Below are positions 24,009 through 32,578 of a DNA stretch of 51,756 nucleotides, piece after piece. The notes under the pieces are model-generated. The model was not told the origin of the DNA. It did not search any database and saw nothing but the letters and a program-made list of their open reading frames with translations. Each line of letters begins with the position of its first letter. Position 1 is the stretch's first letter. Where the stretch lies: positions 1 to 51,756 of the forward strand of contig CALMSO010000034.1 of the NCBI GenBank assembly GCA_937872385.1. The letters run 5' to 3'. The position numbers were made by a program, and so were the translations under genes. The stretch comes from an uncultured Saprospiraceae bacterium (GTDB taxonomy: Bacteria; Bacteroidota; Bacteroidia; Chitinophagales; Saprospiraceae).

Positions 24009-25566
24009 AGCGGGTGCGCAATTTTATGATAGGGCAGATAATTTCCTCGAGGGAAATACCACCGTGCTGGAAAGTGTTTTTGTAATAATTATTGTAATAA
24101 TTATAATTATTTGGATAGAGGAAGAACTTGTCCTCCTTAGCGAAAATAAAGGTAGAACTTACATTCGGGCGGGGCAGGCCTGCTTTTTCTGGGTCGCGTA
24201 CTTCGAGTACATCTTTGCGTTCATATTGCAAATTTCTGCCTACTTTATAGCGCAGGTTGGTGGTGGTTTCGCGGTCGCCTACTACACGGGAGGGTGTATT
24301 GACGCGGATGGTGCCGTGGTCGGTCGTCACGATGAGCTGAATGTCGCGCTCGGCGGCGCGTTGGAGGGCGGCCCAGAGCGGCGAATTGAGAAACCAAGAG
24401 CGCGTGAGCGAGCGATAGGCTTTTTCATCGCCGGCCAGCTCCTTGAGCACTTCCATCTCCGTGCGTGCGTGCGAGAGCATATCAATAAAATTATAGACGA
24501 TGACGGTCAGGTCGTTGTTCAGATAATTAAAAATATTGTCCTGCAACTGTCGGGCGTTGTTCACATTCGTTATTTTCAGGTATTCATGCCGGATGGGTTT
24601 GCGCAGCAGCCGTCGGATTTGTTCACTCAGCAGATCACCTTCGTGCAGGTTTTTGCCGCCTTCATCCATATCATTTTTCCACCAGTCGGGATAATGTTTT
24701 TCAATATCGGCGGGCATCAGCCCAGCAAAAATGGCATTGCGACTATACTGCGTGGAGGTGGGCAGAATGCTGTAAAAATAATCTTCGGTTTCTACCCGAA
24801 ACAATTCGGCAATAATCGGCTCGATGACTCGCCACTGGTCGTAGCGCAGGTTGTCGAGCAGCAAGAGTATCGTGGGCAGGTCTTCTTTGAGCTGTGGAAA
24901 AATTTTGCTGCGCATCAGATTGTGCGACATCACGGGTACTTCTTTGGAATCGCCCCGCACCCAACTGAGATAATTTTTGATAACAAATTTGGAAAACTCG
25001 ATATTGGCCTCACTTTTTTGCATAGACAAAATGTCCCACATCTGGGTAGAATTCGACTCGTCAATCTTGATTTCCCAGTTGATAATTCGGCGATAAACCT
25101 CCACCCATTCTTCCAAGTTCAGGCCGCTCTGGATGCGCATAAATAATTGCCGAAACTCCTGCTGATAATCGCTGGAAGTTTTTTCGCGTACCAACCGCTT
25201 GTTGTCAATAATTTTTTTCAAGGTCAACAAAATCTGGTTGGGGTTCACCGGCTTGATGAGATAATCCGAAATTTGCGACCCCAGCGCTTCCTCCATGATG
25301 TGCTCGGCTTCGTTTTTAGTAATCATAACTACCGGCAGCAAGGGGTTGTCGGCTTTAATTTTTGAGAGCGTCTCCAGCCCAGTGAGACCGGGCATACTTT
25401 CATCGAGGAAAACCACATCAATGTCATTATTCGCTTCGCATTCTTCCAGCGCGTCGTAGCCATTGCTCACCGTGATCACGTCGTAGCCTTTTTTCTCCAA
25501 AAACATAATCTGCGGTTTTAGCAGGTCTATTTCATCATCGGCCCAGAGTATCCGTATTTTGTCCAT
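24007..25566 (-). CDS. porX: PorX, response regulator/alkaline phosphatase-like T9SS regulator
   Basis: PorX is the cytoplasmic response regulator of the PorXY system that controls type IX secretion genes. It has 519 residues. The receiver domain (about 1-120) has acidic residues Asp10-Asp11, phosphoacceptor Asp55, Thr83 and Lys105. The C-terminal half is an alkaline-phosphatase-superfamily domain with metal-site residues Asp238, Thr272, Asp362, His366, Asp416-His417 and His501, all present, so the phosphodiesterase-like site looks intact. A Tyr/Asn-rich stretch (about 485-497) precedes HGG. The histidine kinase PorY is not in the window. It starts at ATG 25566. Confidence 0.95.
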   Translation of the reverse strand: MDKIRILWADDEIDLLKPQIMFLEKKGYDVITVSNGYDALEECEANNDIDVVFLDESMPGLTGLETLSKIKADNPLLPVVMITKNEAEHIMEEALGSQISDYLIKPVNPNQILLTLKKIIDNKRLVREKTSSDYQQEFRQLFMRIQSGLNLEEWVEVYRRIINWEIKIDESNSTQMWDILSMQKSEANIEFSKFVIKNYLSWVRGDSKEVPVMSHNLMRSKIFPQLKEDLPTILLLLDNLRYDQWRVIEPIIAELFRVETEDYFYSILPTSTQYSRNAIFAGLMPADIEKHYPDWWKNDMDEGGKNLHEGDLLSEQIRRLLRKPIRHEYLKITNVNNARQLQDNIFNYLNNDLTVIVYNFIDMLSHARTEMEVLKELAGDEKAYRSLTRSWFLNSPLWAALQRAAERDIQLIVTTDHGTIRVNTPSRVVGDRETTTNLRYKVGRNLQYERKDVLEVRDPEKAGLPRPNVSSTFIFAKEDKFFLYPNNYNYYNNYYKNTFQHGGISLEEIICPIIKLRTR

Positions 25567-25869
25567 GCAGTTTCTTACAATTTTTGTTGTTGAGAATAGT
25601 ATTTATATAACCCCGCAGCAACGCGCCGGGTTCGGATGATTATTGCCGCAGCTCTGTGCCCGCTCAGTAGCGATTGCCCGGTAGCCTAACGCCCACTTCA
25701 GATGGATTATTGAGCAGCTTCGGCGTATTTTCAGGCCGGTTCAAGTTGCTAATTCCCGTCATTTTGCGTTTTTATGGGGTAAGATAACAGAATCTTCCCT
25801 ACTTTAGGGGTTTTACAAATGAAAACTTTCTATAAAATGGAACCGATTTTTTTACTAAAACTCAATGCT
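25567..25869. other. Intergenic region between divergent porX and a T9SS cargo gene
   Basis: This 303-bp gap holds the promoters of two divergent genes. A near match to the -7 element, TACTTTAG, lies at about 25799-25806 before the T9SS cargo gene. I see no clear element for porX and no other gene. Confidence 0.4.
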
Positions 25870-26889
25870 ATGCAAAAGCAAATCTTTCTAAGCACACTCA
25901 TGGTCGTATTAGCCGCTGGCTACCTTTTGGCGCAAGCCAGGCAAATAGTACCGACTCCTCAAAGAACCACATCGCTGGAGCTGCCTACCGCCCAATTGCA
26001 AGCCCGCGCCGACATGGACACCCTCTTCTTTCAGGCCAGCGAAGAAGCTTGCGCCGAAACGGTATTTACCTTCACCATCACTGAGGAATGGGGGTACGTG
26101 GCTGGTATGAACGGCTACGAAGACCTCGAAAAAGCCCAACGTTTGGATTACACCGCCAGCGGCCCCTATTTAGTGCGGGAGGTATGGGCATTCTTTGCCG
26201 AAGTATCGGTGGTGGGCGACGGCCCGCTGCGCATGAAAGTGTATGATGCCAATGGGCCAACCGGTGGCCCCGGCGCGCTACTCGGACAGAGTATTGACCT
26301 GAATGTCAGTGATTTAGCAATTAACGAAACCGCTATCTTGCTCACTATTTTTCCATTAACGACTCCGGCCACCGTCAATGCTGACGAATTTTTTGTCAGT
26401 TGCGACTTCTCTGATTTATATGCCACGCAGGACACCGTGGCCTTATTCATGACCGATGACGGCTGCGGCGATGGTGCCGACTCATGGGAGTTATTTAGCG
26501 ATGGACAAACCTGGCTGCCCATCAACAATAGCGCTTCATGGAGTCTGGATGCCAACTGGCTCTTGGCGGCCGTGGTAGAACTCGACGAAATGACGAGCAC
26601 CGACCAGCCCTTTGTCGCGCAGCGCGGCTTGCGTCTGCTGCCTGCCACACCCAACCCGGCCGATGAATGGGTGCAAATTAATTATGAACTGGAGCAGTCC
26701 AGCCGAGTACAAATAGAAGTATATAGCGCCGATGGTCGCCTGCTGCAACGCATTCAGCAAGGGCAACAACTCGCTGGCCAATACAACGAGCGCCTCAATG
26801 TACAACACCTCGCGTCTGGTGCGTATGTGTATGGCATTGTGACCGATAATGCCCGCCTGATGAGCCGTTTTGTGGTGAACCGACAATAG
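25870..26889 (+). CDS. Secreted protein with T9SS type A sorting domain
   Basis: This protein of 339 residues (from ATG 25870) has a signal peptide (MQKQIFLSTLMVVLAAGYL, cleaved near LAQA) and a C-terminal type A sorting domain of about 80 residues: LRLLPATPNPADEWVQINYE, the EVYSADGRLLQRI strand pair and a final GAYVYGIV...SRFVVNRQ. The domain directs export through the T9SS and cell-surface attachment or release. The middle is a beta-rich domain of unknown function with two Cys pairs. ATG 25819 is an alternative start with a 17-residue longer N-terminus. It is divergent from porX, the regulator of the pathway that exports it. Confidence 0.82.
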   Translation: MQKQIFLSTLMVVLAAGYLLAQARQIVPTPQRTTSLELPTAQLQARADMDTLFFQASEEACAETVFTFTITEEWGYVAGMNGYEDLEKAQRLDYTASGPYLVREVWAFFAEVSVVGDGPLRMKVYDANGPTGGPGALLGQSIDLNVSDLAINETAILLTIFPLTTPATVNADEFFVSCDFSDLYATQDTVALFMTDDGCGDGADSWELFSDGQTWLPINNSASWSLDANWLLAAVVELDEMTSTDQPFVAQRGLRLLPATPNPADEWVQINYELEQSSRVQIEVYSADGRLLQRIQQGQQLAGQYNERLNVQHLASGAYVYGIVTDNARLMSRFVVNRQ

Positions 26890-26914
26890 AAAGTTTACCG
26901 TTTTTTGAAAAACG

Positions 26915-26954
26915 AAAAGCGCTTTGCTACATTCCTGGCAAAGCGCTTTTTTTT
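26915..26954 (+). terminator. Rho-independent terminator
   Basis: AAAAGCGCTTTGC (26915-26927) pairs with GCAAAGCGCTTTT (26938-26950) around a 10-nt loop and ends in eight T's (26947-26954). It lies just after the T9SS cargo gene stop. Confidence 0.9.
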
Positions 26955-27072
26955 ACTGCAACTAAAGCCGTGGCGAGGTTGTTTTTCATCGTATAAGTTT
27001 ATTGAAAATAGTCGCTCAATCAAACACCATATTTCCCTGCCAGAAAATAATGCCCGCACAAATTTTTACCCG

Positions 27073-27080
27073 TAACTTTG
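27073..27080 (+). promoter_or_regulatory. Candidate -7 element before amidophosphoribosyltransferase
   Basis: TAACTTTG matches TAnnTTTG exactly; no TTTG is seen at the -33 spacing. It would give a leader of about 125 nt. Confidence 0.35.
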
Positions 27081-27211
27081 TTTTTTATTTTAACCCAGTA
27101 GCCCGAAAGCACCTCGAATCCCTCGAATAAGTCATTCGCAAATCATTAATTTTCAGCGATTTTGCGATTTACATTATTAAACCATTAACAACGTCCAATT
27201 ACCTTGTTGCC

Positions 27212-29125
27212 ATGAGCGATCATATCAAACACGAATGCGGATTAGCAGTGATTCGGCTGCTTAAACCCCTCGACTATTATCACGAAAAATACGGCTCTGC
27301 ATTATACGGGCTGGAAAAGCTTCGGCTTTTATTACAAAAACAGCGCAACCGGGGGCAGGACGGCGCGGGTATGGCCACCGTAAAAATTGGTGCGCAACCT
27401 GGCAAAAACTACATCAATATCAAGAAAAGTGTGGCAACTAACTACTACCTCAGCGATTTGTTCGAGCAGGTGCACGCACATTTCAAGGACTTACCCCCCG
27501 AAAAGCTGCACGATGTGGCTTGGCTGCGCGAGCACAAACCCTACATGGGCGAACTTTTGCTGGGGCATTTGCGCTATGGCACGCACGGTGACAATTCGAT
27601 CGAAACCTGCCACCCTTTCCACCGGCAAAGCAACTGGATCAACCGGAACCTGATTCTGGCTGGCAATTTCAACCTGACCAACGTGGACGAACTCTTCGAA
27701 GAACTTGTGCAACTGGGGCAGTACCCCAAGGAAAAATCGGATACCGTCACGGTGTTAGAAAAAATCGGGCACTTTCTTGATGATGAGGTGCAACGCCTGC
27801 ACACTTGGTTCAAACCAGACGGGCATAGCAATATTGAAATCAATGAGCTTATTTTCCAAAACCTTGATATTCAAAGACTTTTGCGCCGCGCCAGTAAAAA
27901 ATTTGACGGTGGATACGTCATGGCAGGCTTGATTGGCCACGGCGATGCTTTCGTGATGCGCGATCGCAATGGCATTCGTCCGGCATTTTATTACCAGGAT
28001 GAAGAGGTAGTGGCAGTGGCTTCCGAGCGGCCGGCTATACAAACGGCTTTCAATGTGCACATCAAAACGGTACAAGAAATAGAGCCGGGGCACGCGCTCA
28101 TCATCAAACGCGACGGGCGGGTGGAGCAAAAACCCTACATAGAACTCGGCGAGCGCCGTGCCTGCTCTTTCGAGCGTATTTATTTCTCAAGAGGCTCCGA
28201 CCGCGACATCTATCTCGAGCGCAAAAAATTGGGTGAACAACTCACCGATATTGTGCTGGAGCGGGTGCAGGAAGATTTCAAACGCACGGTTTTTTCCTAT
28301 ATCCCAAATACGGCCGAAGCCGCTTTTTTTGGATTGATGGAAGGCGTCGAAAACCGGCTTAGCCAGGCCAAGAGCGCCAAAATTTTGAAATTGATTGCCG
28401 AGGAAAAGAAAACGGAAGACCTCGATACCAAAAAAATGGAAAAAATCTTGGCGCTGCGCCCGCGTATGGAAAAGCTGGTGGTAAAGGATGAAAAACTCCG
28501 CACTTTTATCACGGATAAGGGGCACCGGGGCGACCTCGTTTCGCACGTATATGATGTGACCTACGGCATTGTGGAAAACGAAAAAGATACGGTGGTAATG
28601 CTCGACGACTCCATCGTACGCGGCACGACCATGCGCGACAGCATCATCCAGATGGTGGCTCGGCTGCGCCCCAAAAAAATCATCATTGTGTCTTCTGCGC
28701 CCCAGATTCGCTACCCCGATTGCTACGGCATTGATATGTCGAAAATGGGCGAATTTGTTGCTTTTCAAGCCTTGATTGCGCTGCTCGAAGAAACCGGGCA
28801 GATGCATTGCTTGCAGGAAGCCTACGAACGCTGCAAAGCACAGGATCATTTACCTAAGGAGGAAATTCGCAACGAGGTGGCACCGCTCTACGATTTGTTC
28901 ACGTATGAAGAAGTGTCACAAAAAATTGCAACCATCATCACCCCTAAAGGCATCAAGCCCAAAGTGGAGGTCGTTTATCAAACCATTGAAGGACTGCATA
29001 AGGCCTGCCCCAGAAATAACGGCGATTGGTATTTTTCAGGCAATTATCCAACGCCCGGCGGCAATCGCGTCGTCAATCGCTCGTTAATTTATTATATCGA
29101 ACAATTGGACGAAAGAGCATATTAA
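27212..29125 (+). CDS. Amidophosphoribosyltransferase, long Bacteroidota type
   Basis: The family transfers glutamine-derived ammonia to PRPP, giving 5-phosphoribosylamine, the first step of purine synthesis. This protein has 637 residues against about 470-505 for standard PurF. The N-terminal Ntn-glutaminase domain has its candidate nucleophile at Cys9 (HECGLAVIRL), suggesting removal of an 8-residue leader, and GHLRYGTHGDNSIETCHPF follows. The PRPP-binding loop VVMLDDSIVRGTTMRD is intact. The usual HNGNLTN oxyanion segment reads AGNFNLTN, and insertions occur at about 170-200 and 365-440. It may be the main PurF or a divergent paralogue; no purine genes adjoin it. Confidence 0.8.
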   Translation: MSDHIKHECGLAVIRLLKPLDYYHEKYGSALYGLEKLRLLLQKQRNRGQDGAGMATVKIGAQPGKNYINIKKSVATNYYLSDLFEQVHAHFKDLPPEKLHDVAWLREHKPYMGELLLGHLRYGTHGDNSIETCHPFHRQSNWINRNLILAGNFNLTNVDELFEELVQLGQYPKEKSDTVTVLEKIGHFLDDEVQRLHTWFKPDGHSNIEINELIFQNLDIQRLLRRASKKFDGGYVMAGLIGHGDAFVMRDRNGIRPAFYYQDEEVVAVASERPAIQTAFNVHIKTVQEIEPGHALIIKRDGRVEQKPYIELGERRACSFERIYFSRGSDRDIYLERKKLGEQLTDIVLERVQEDFKRTVFSYIPNTAEAAFFGLMEGVENRLSQAKSAKILKLIAEEKKTEDLDTKKMEKILALRPRMEKLVVKDEKLRTFITDKGHRGDLVSHVYDVTYGIVENEKDTVVMLDDSIVRGTTMRDSIIQMVARLRPKKIIIVSSAPQIRYPDCYGIDMSKMGEFVAFQALIALLEETGQMHCLQEAYERCKAQDHLPKEEIRNEVAPLYDLFTYEEVSQKIATIITPKGIKPKVEVVYQTIEGLHKACPRNNGDWYFSGNYPTPGGNRVVNRSLIYYIEQLDERAY

Positions 29126-29266
29126 TAAAATCGGCTACGTTTATTTAAATAAATGGCTATAATGATTTTCGATATGAAAAATTTATAAATATTTGATTAT
29201 CAATCACAAATATATTTGATTAACCAATAACAGTGCCCATTACTTATTAGAATTACTATAAATCTT

Positions 29267-30058
29267 ATGATGGACAACGGACTTTTACTTCTGCCGGAGC
29301 TGGAACCCTTTCGAGAGCAAATTTATGCTACGCAAAAATCGGTCATGCGCCTCATACCGCAGCCCGCAGCAGATACGCTGCCCTGGCAAACCAAAATCGG
29401 TGGGCACCCCTACCTACCCAAAGGCGTGGATTTTCCGGTCAATGCGGAAGGGCAACACCTGTTTTTTCTGGCTCAGATCAATTTTGCCGAAGCGCCGCAC
29501 TTAGCTCCTTTCCCCGAAAGTGGCATCTTACAATTTTTCATTTCTGATGATGATTTCTTCGGTCAAAACCTCGACGACCCTTTTGCGCAACAAGCTTTTC
29601 GAGTGGTTTATTTTGCTGAAATAACCGAAAATCCAGATGCTTTGATCACCGATTTTTCCTTTTTGCGCGCATACCAATATTTGCCGCTACCAGCCAATAC
29701 GAGTTTTCCCATCGCCTTTCATCCAGATGTGGAACTCATGCCAGTAGAAGATTGGCGCTTTGAAGGTACTTTTGGCACCGGTTTTTTTGAACAATTTGGC
29801 GACCAAGAATGGGAGGTGTATGAAGAATACGTAGATCTGACCCTTGCCGAAGGGCACAAATATGGCGGTTATCCGGATTTTGCGCAAGAAGACCCGCGCA
29901 GCCCGGAAAACCCGCTGGAACTGCTGTTTCAGTTGGATTCAGACGAAGCCATCCAGTGCCAATGGGGCGATATGGGCGTTGCTAATTTTTTTATCCATCC
30001 CGATGCTCTTGCGAAATGTGATTTTTCGCGGGTGCTGTACAATTGGGATACCTGCTAA
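29267..30058 (+). CDS. DUF1963 (YwqG family) protein
   Basis: This 263-residue cytoplasmic protein matches the YwqG/DUF1963 family through segments such as TKIGGHPYLPKGVDFPVN, HLFFLAQINFAE, GILQFFISDDDFFG and the final QCQWGDMGVANFFIHPDAL. The function of the family is unknown. There are two adjacent ATGs (29267 and 29270). A TATATTTG word at 29211-29218 may be its -7 element. It is convergent with the glycosyltransferase gene with a 19-bp gap. Confidence 0.85.
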   Translation: MMDNGLLLLPELEPFREQIYATQKSVMRLIPQPAADTLPWQTKIGGHPYLPKGVDFPVNAEGQHLFFLAQINFAEAPHLAPFPESGILQFFISDDDFFGQNLDDPFAQQAFRVVYFAEITENPDALITDFSFLRAYQYLPLPANTSFPIAFHPDVELMPVEDWRFEGTFGTGFFEQFGDQEWEVYEEYVDLTLAEGHKYGGYPDFAQEDPRSPENPLELLFQLDSDEAIQCQWGDMGVANFFIHPDALAKCDFSRVLYNWDTC

Positions 30059-30077
30059 TCCAAAATCCTTCGGACTA

Positions 30078-31202
30078 TCACCATGCTACATCATTAATCG
30101 CTTGCCACACCACAGCGGCGGCTCTGTCCCAACTGAATCGCTCGCGCTGAATGCGTCCTTGTCGCATCAGTTCCTGCTGCAAATCTGGGCTTTCATACAA
30201 GTTTTGCATGGCTTTGGCGATTTCGAAAACATCCAAAGGGTTGACTAATAAAGCAGCCTGACCGGCCACCTCCGGCATAGAAGTGACGCTCGATGTAATC
30301 ACTGGCACATCGCAATGCATGGCTTCGAGCAAAGGCACGCCAAATCCTTCAAATAAAGAGACATAAGCAAGCGCTAAGGCACCTCCTACCAGCCGGGGCA
30401 GTGCGGCATCCGGCACGAAGCCCAAAAAAACAATAGCCTCCTGATGCACTGCCGCCGCGTGTGCCGCTTGCACATATTCCGTTTGCCAAGCCAAACGCCC
30501 GCCAATGAGTAATTTGATAGGTGCACCAGTTTCTTGTTTGAATGCATCGAACGCTTGTATCAAACGAGCCACATTTTTGCGTGGATGCACCGAGCCGAGG
30601 TACAAAAAATAAGGCTCCCCACCCGCGTATGACTGCCGGGCAACTTCTTTTTCCGCAGCGCTCAACGGTCGGAAATCCGGGCGAGCGGCATTGCAGGCTA
30701 CTGTAATTTTTGCGACCGGCAGCTCAAATTTTCTGGCAATATCCTGTCGGGAATACTCCGAAACCGTTACAATCCGGTCGGCTCGACGCAAATGGCGCGG
30801 CAAAAACCAGCGATAATACCAGCGAAATTTTGCTGGAATCAAATCTGGAATATGGGCATACGCAATATCGTGTGTGACCATAACCGTAGGCATACGTGTG
30901 CGCAAGGAGCAGTGCCCATCGGGTGAAAGAAACACATCAGCCCGGTATTGACGTAGCGCACGAGGTACCGATAGCTCAAACCACCACAGCCAGAGCAGCG
31001 GATGGCGTGCTGGCGGAATCAACACTACCGGCTGCACATTGTCGCCAAAAATAAAAGATGCGTCGTAAGGCCGATCAAACAAGAAGATGAACTCATGCTC
31101 CGGATACTGTTGCACGAGGCGGCGCAGCACTTCATAGGTAAACCAGCCAATCCCCTCTAATTTATCCTTCAGTAAAAAGCGGGTATTGACGGCTATGCGC
31201 AT
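30078..31202 (-). CDS. Family 4 glycosyltransferase
   Basis: This 374-residue cytoplasmic GT-B enzyme transfers a sugar from a nucleotide donor. The N-terminal domain starts MRIAVNTRFLL and keeps the VTHDIAYAHIPDL and VTVSEYSRQDIA segments. The C-terminal donor domain has FLYLGSVHPRKNVARLI and the E-x7-E motif in SLFEGFGVPLLEAMHC. Acceptor and donor cannot be named. It starts at ATG 31202 and may share a transcript with the upstream recA on the same strand (73 bp apart). Confidence 0.9.
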   Translation of the reverse strand: MRIAVNTRFLLKDKLEGIGWFTYEVLRRLVQQYPEHEFIFLFDRPYDASFIFGDNVQPVVLIPPARHPLLWLWWFELSVPRALRQYRADVFLSPDGHCSLRTRMPTVMVTHDIAYAHIPDLIPAKFRWYYRWFLPRHLRRADRIVTVSEYSRQDIARKFELPVAKITVACNAARPDFRPLSAAEKEVARQSYAGGEPYFLYLGSVHPRKNVARLIQAFDAFKQETGAPIKLLIGGRLAWQTEYVQAAHAAAVHQEAIVFLGFVPDAALPRLVGGALALAYVSLFEGFGVPLLEAMHCDVPVITSSVTSMPEVAGQAALLVNPLDVFEIAKAMQNLYESPDLQQELMRQGRIQRERFSWDRAAAVVWQAINDVAW

Positions 31203-31275
31203 GAATAGTCTGAAATAAAGCAGTGACTACCCAGCTTGTACAAATCGGGTAGTCCCATGAATTGTGGTATATGGA

Positions 31276-32337
31276 TTAATCTTCGCTTTCGTCTGTTTCG
31301 TCTTCATCTGTGGCGGTGGCTTTCACCCGCATTCCGTTGGCAGTCAATTTTTCCTTGATGCGCAGTTCTATCTCACGCGCCACTTCCGGGTTGTCCGCCA
31401 AAAATTGCTTAGCCGCTTCTCGGCCTTGGGCAATCTTGGCACTTTCGTAGCTATACCAAGCACCACTTTTCTGAATAATATCTTGGTCAACACCCATATC
31501 TACAATTTCGCCGATTTTGGAAATACCCTCGCCAAACATAATATCAAACTCTGCTACCCGAAACGGCGGGGCCACCTTGTTTTTCACCACTTTTACACGC
31601 ACGTGATTGCCCATGATATTGCCCTCCTTGTCCTTAATACCGGAGCCGGTCTTGCGAATATCCAAACGAATGGAAGCATAAAACTTCAGGGCATTACCGC
31701 CCGTAGTCGTTTCCGGATTGCCAAACATGACGCCGATTTTTTCGCGCAGCTGGTTGATAAAAATGCAGGTGCACCCGGTGCGTCCAATCGTACCCGTCAG
31801 TTTTCGCATAGCCTGCGACATGAGGCGCGCTTGCAGACCCATTTTAGAATCGCCCATTTCGCCCTCAATTTCGCCGCGTGGCACCAGCGCCGCCACCGAG
31901 TCAATGACGATAATGTCAATCGCGCCAGAGCGAATCAGGTTCTCGGCAATTTCCAGCGCCTGCTCCCCGTTATCGGGTTGTGAAATCAGCAAGTTTTCTA
32001 CGTCCACGCCCAATTTTTCAGCATAAAAACGATCAAAAGCGTGCTCCGCATCAATAAATGCAGCAATACCGCCCTGTTTCTGGCATTCGGCAATAGCATG
32101 AATCGCCAGCGTTGTTTTACCCGACGACTCCGGGCCGTATATCTCAATAACCCGCCCGCGCGGAAATCCATTGACGCCTAATGCCACGTCTAACCCCAGC
32201 GAGCCGGTCGGAATCGTTTCTACGTCTAACACTTGTTTATCTCCCAGACGCATAATGGTGCCTTTGCCATACGTTTTGTCGAGGCGATCCATTGTGGACT
32301 GAAGGACTTTGAGCTTGGCTTCCTTATCTTTTGACAT
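31276..32337 (-). CDS. recA: Recombinase RecA
   Basis: RecA polymerises on single-stranded DNA and drives homologous pairing with ATP. It has 353 residues, the usual length. Walker A is GPESSGKTT (68-76), [13 protein letters not shown] is Walker B with the following loop, and the Gln-containing INQLREKIG segment and an acidic C-terminal tail ([10 protein letters not shown]) are present. The start is ATG 32337. A near-ideal housekeeping promoter lies 90 bp upstream. No LexA-type box was recognised. Confidence 0.97.
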   Translation of the reverse strand: MSKDKEAKLKVLQSTMDRLDKTYGKGTIMRLGDKQVLDVETIPTGSLGLDVALGVNGFPRGRVIEIYGPESSGKTTLAIHAIAECQKQGGIAAFIDAEHAFDRFYAEKLGVDVENLLISQPDNGEQALEIAENLIRSGAIDIIVIDSVAALVPRGEIEGEMGDSKMGLQARLMSQAMRKLTGTIGRTGCTCIFINQLREKIGVMFGNPETTTGGNALKFYASIRLDIRKTGSGIKDKEGNIMGNHVRVKVVKNKVAPPFRVAEFDIMFGEGISKIGEIVDMGVDQDIIQKSGAWYSYESAKIAQGREAAKQFLADNPEVAREIELRIKEKLTANGMRVKATATDEDETDESED

Positions 32338-32426
32338 TTCCTGATGGTTTTTAAAATGGTATGAAATCTGCTGTTTGCAATAATTGTATTGAAACGGGCA
32401 TCCATGAAATTTGTTTCAAAACAAGG

Positions 32427-32457
32427 CAAAAATAAACTTTTTGTTGTTTTAATCAAA
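32427..32457 (-). promoter_or_regulatory. recA promoter, Bacteroidota consensus
   Basis: On the reverse strand TTTG (32457-32454) is followed by exactly 19 bp and then TATTTTTG (32434-32427). Both elements and spacing match the Bacteroidota consensus TTTG-N19-TAnnTTTG. Transcription would start near 32420, about 80 nt before the recA ATG. Confidence 0.7.
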
Positions 32458-32578
32458 CATTTACCCGCATTTTTTTAAAAATACTTGCCGAAACTATCCG
32501 TTTGCGAAAAGCGTCCGACAATTTAGACGTTAAATCTACAAAATCGTCACCGAATTGAAAGCCGGTTTGTTATTATCA

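Noticed and set aside
24064..25146. Long plus-strand open frame opposite porX
   Set aside because: It mirrors porX codons on the other strand; porX has complete receiver and phosphatase motifs, and the antisense translation shows no domain.
32338..32578. SOS (LexA) box before recA
   Set aside because: No LexA-like palindrome was recognised; the region instead holds a clean housekeeping promoter.
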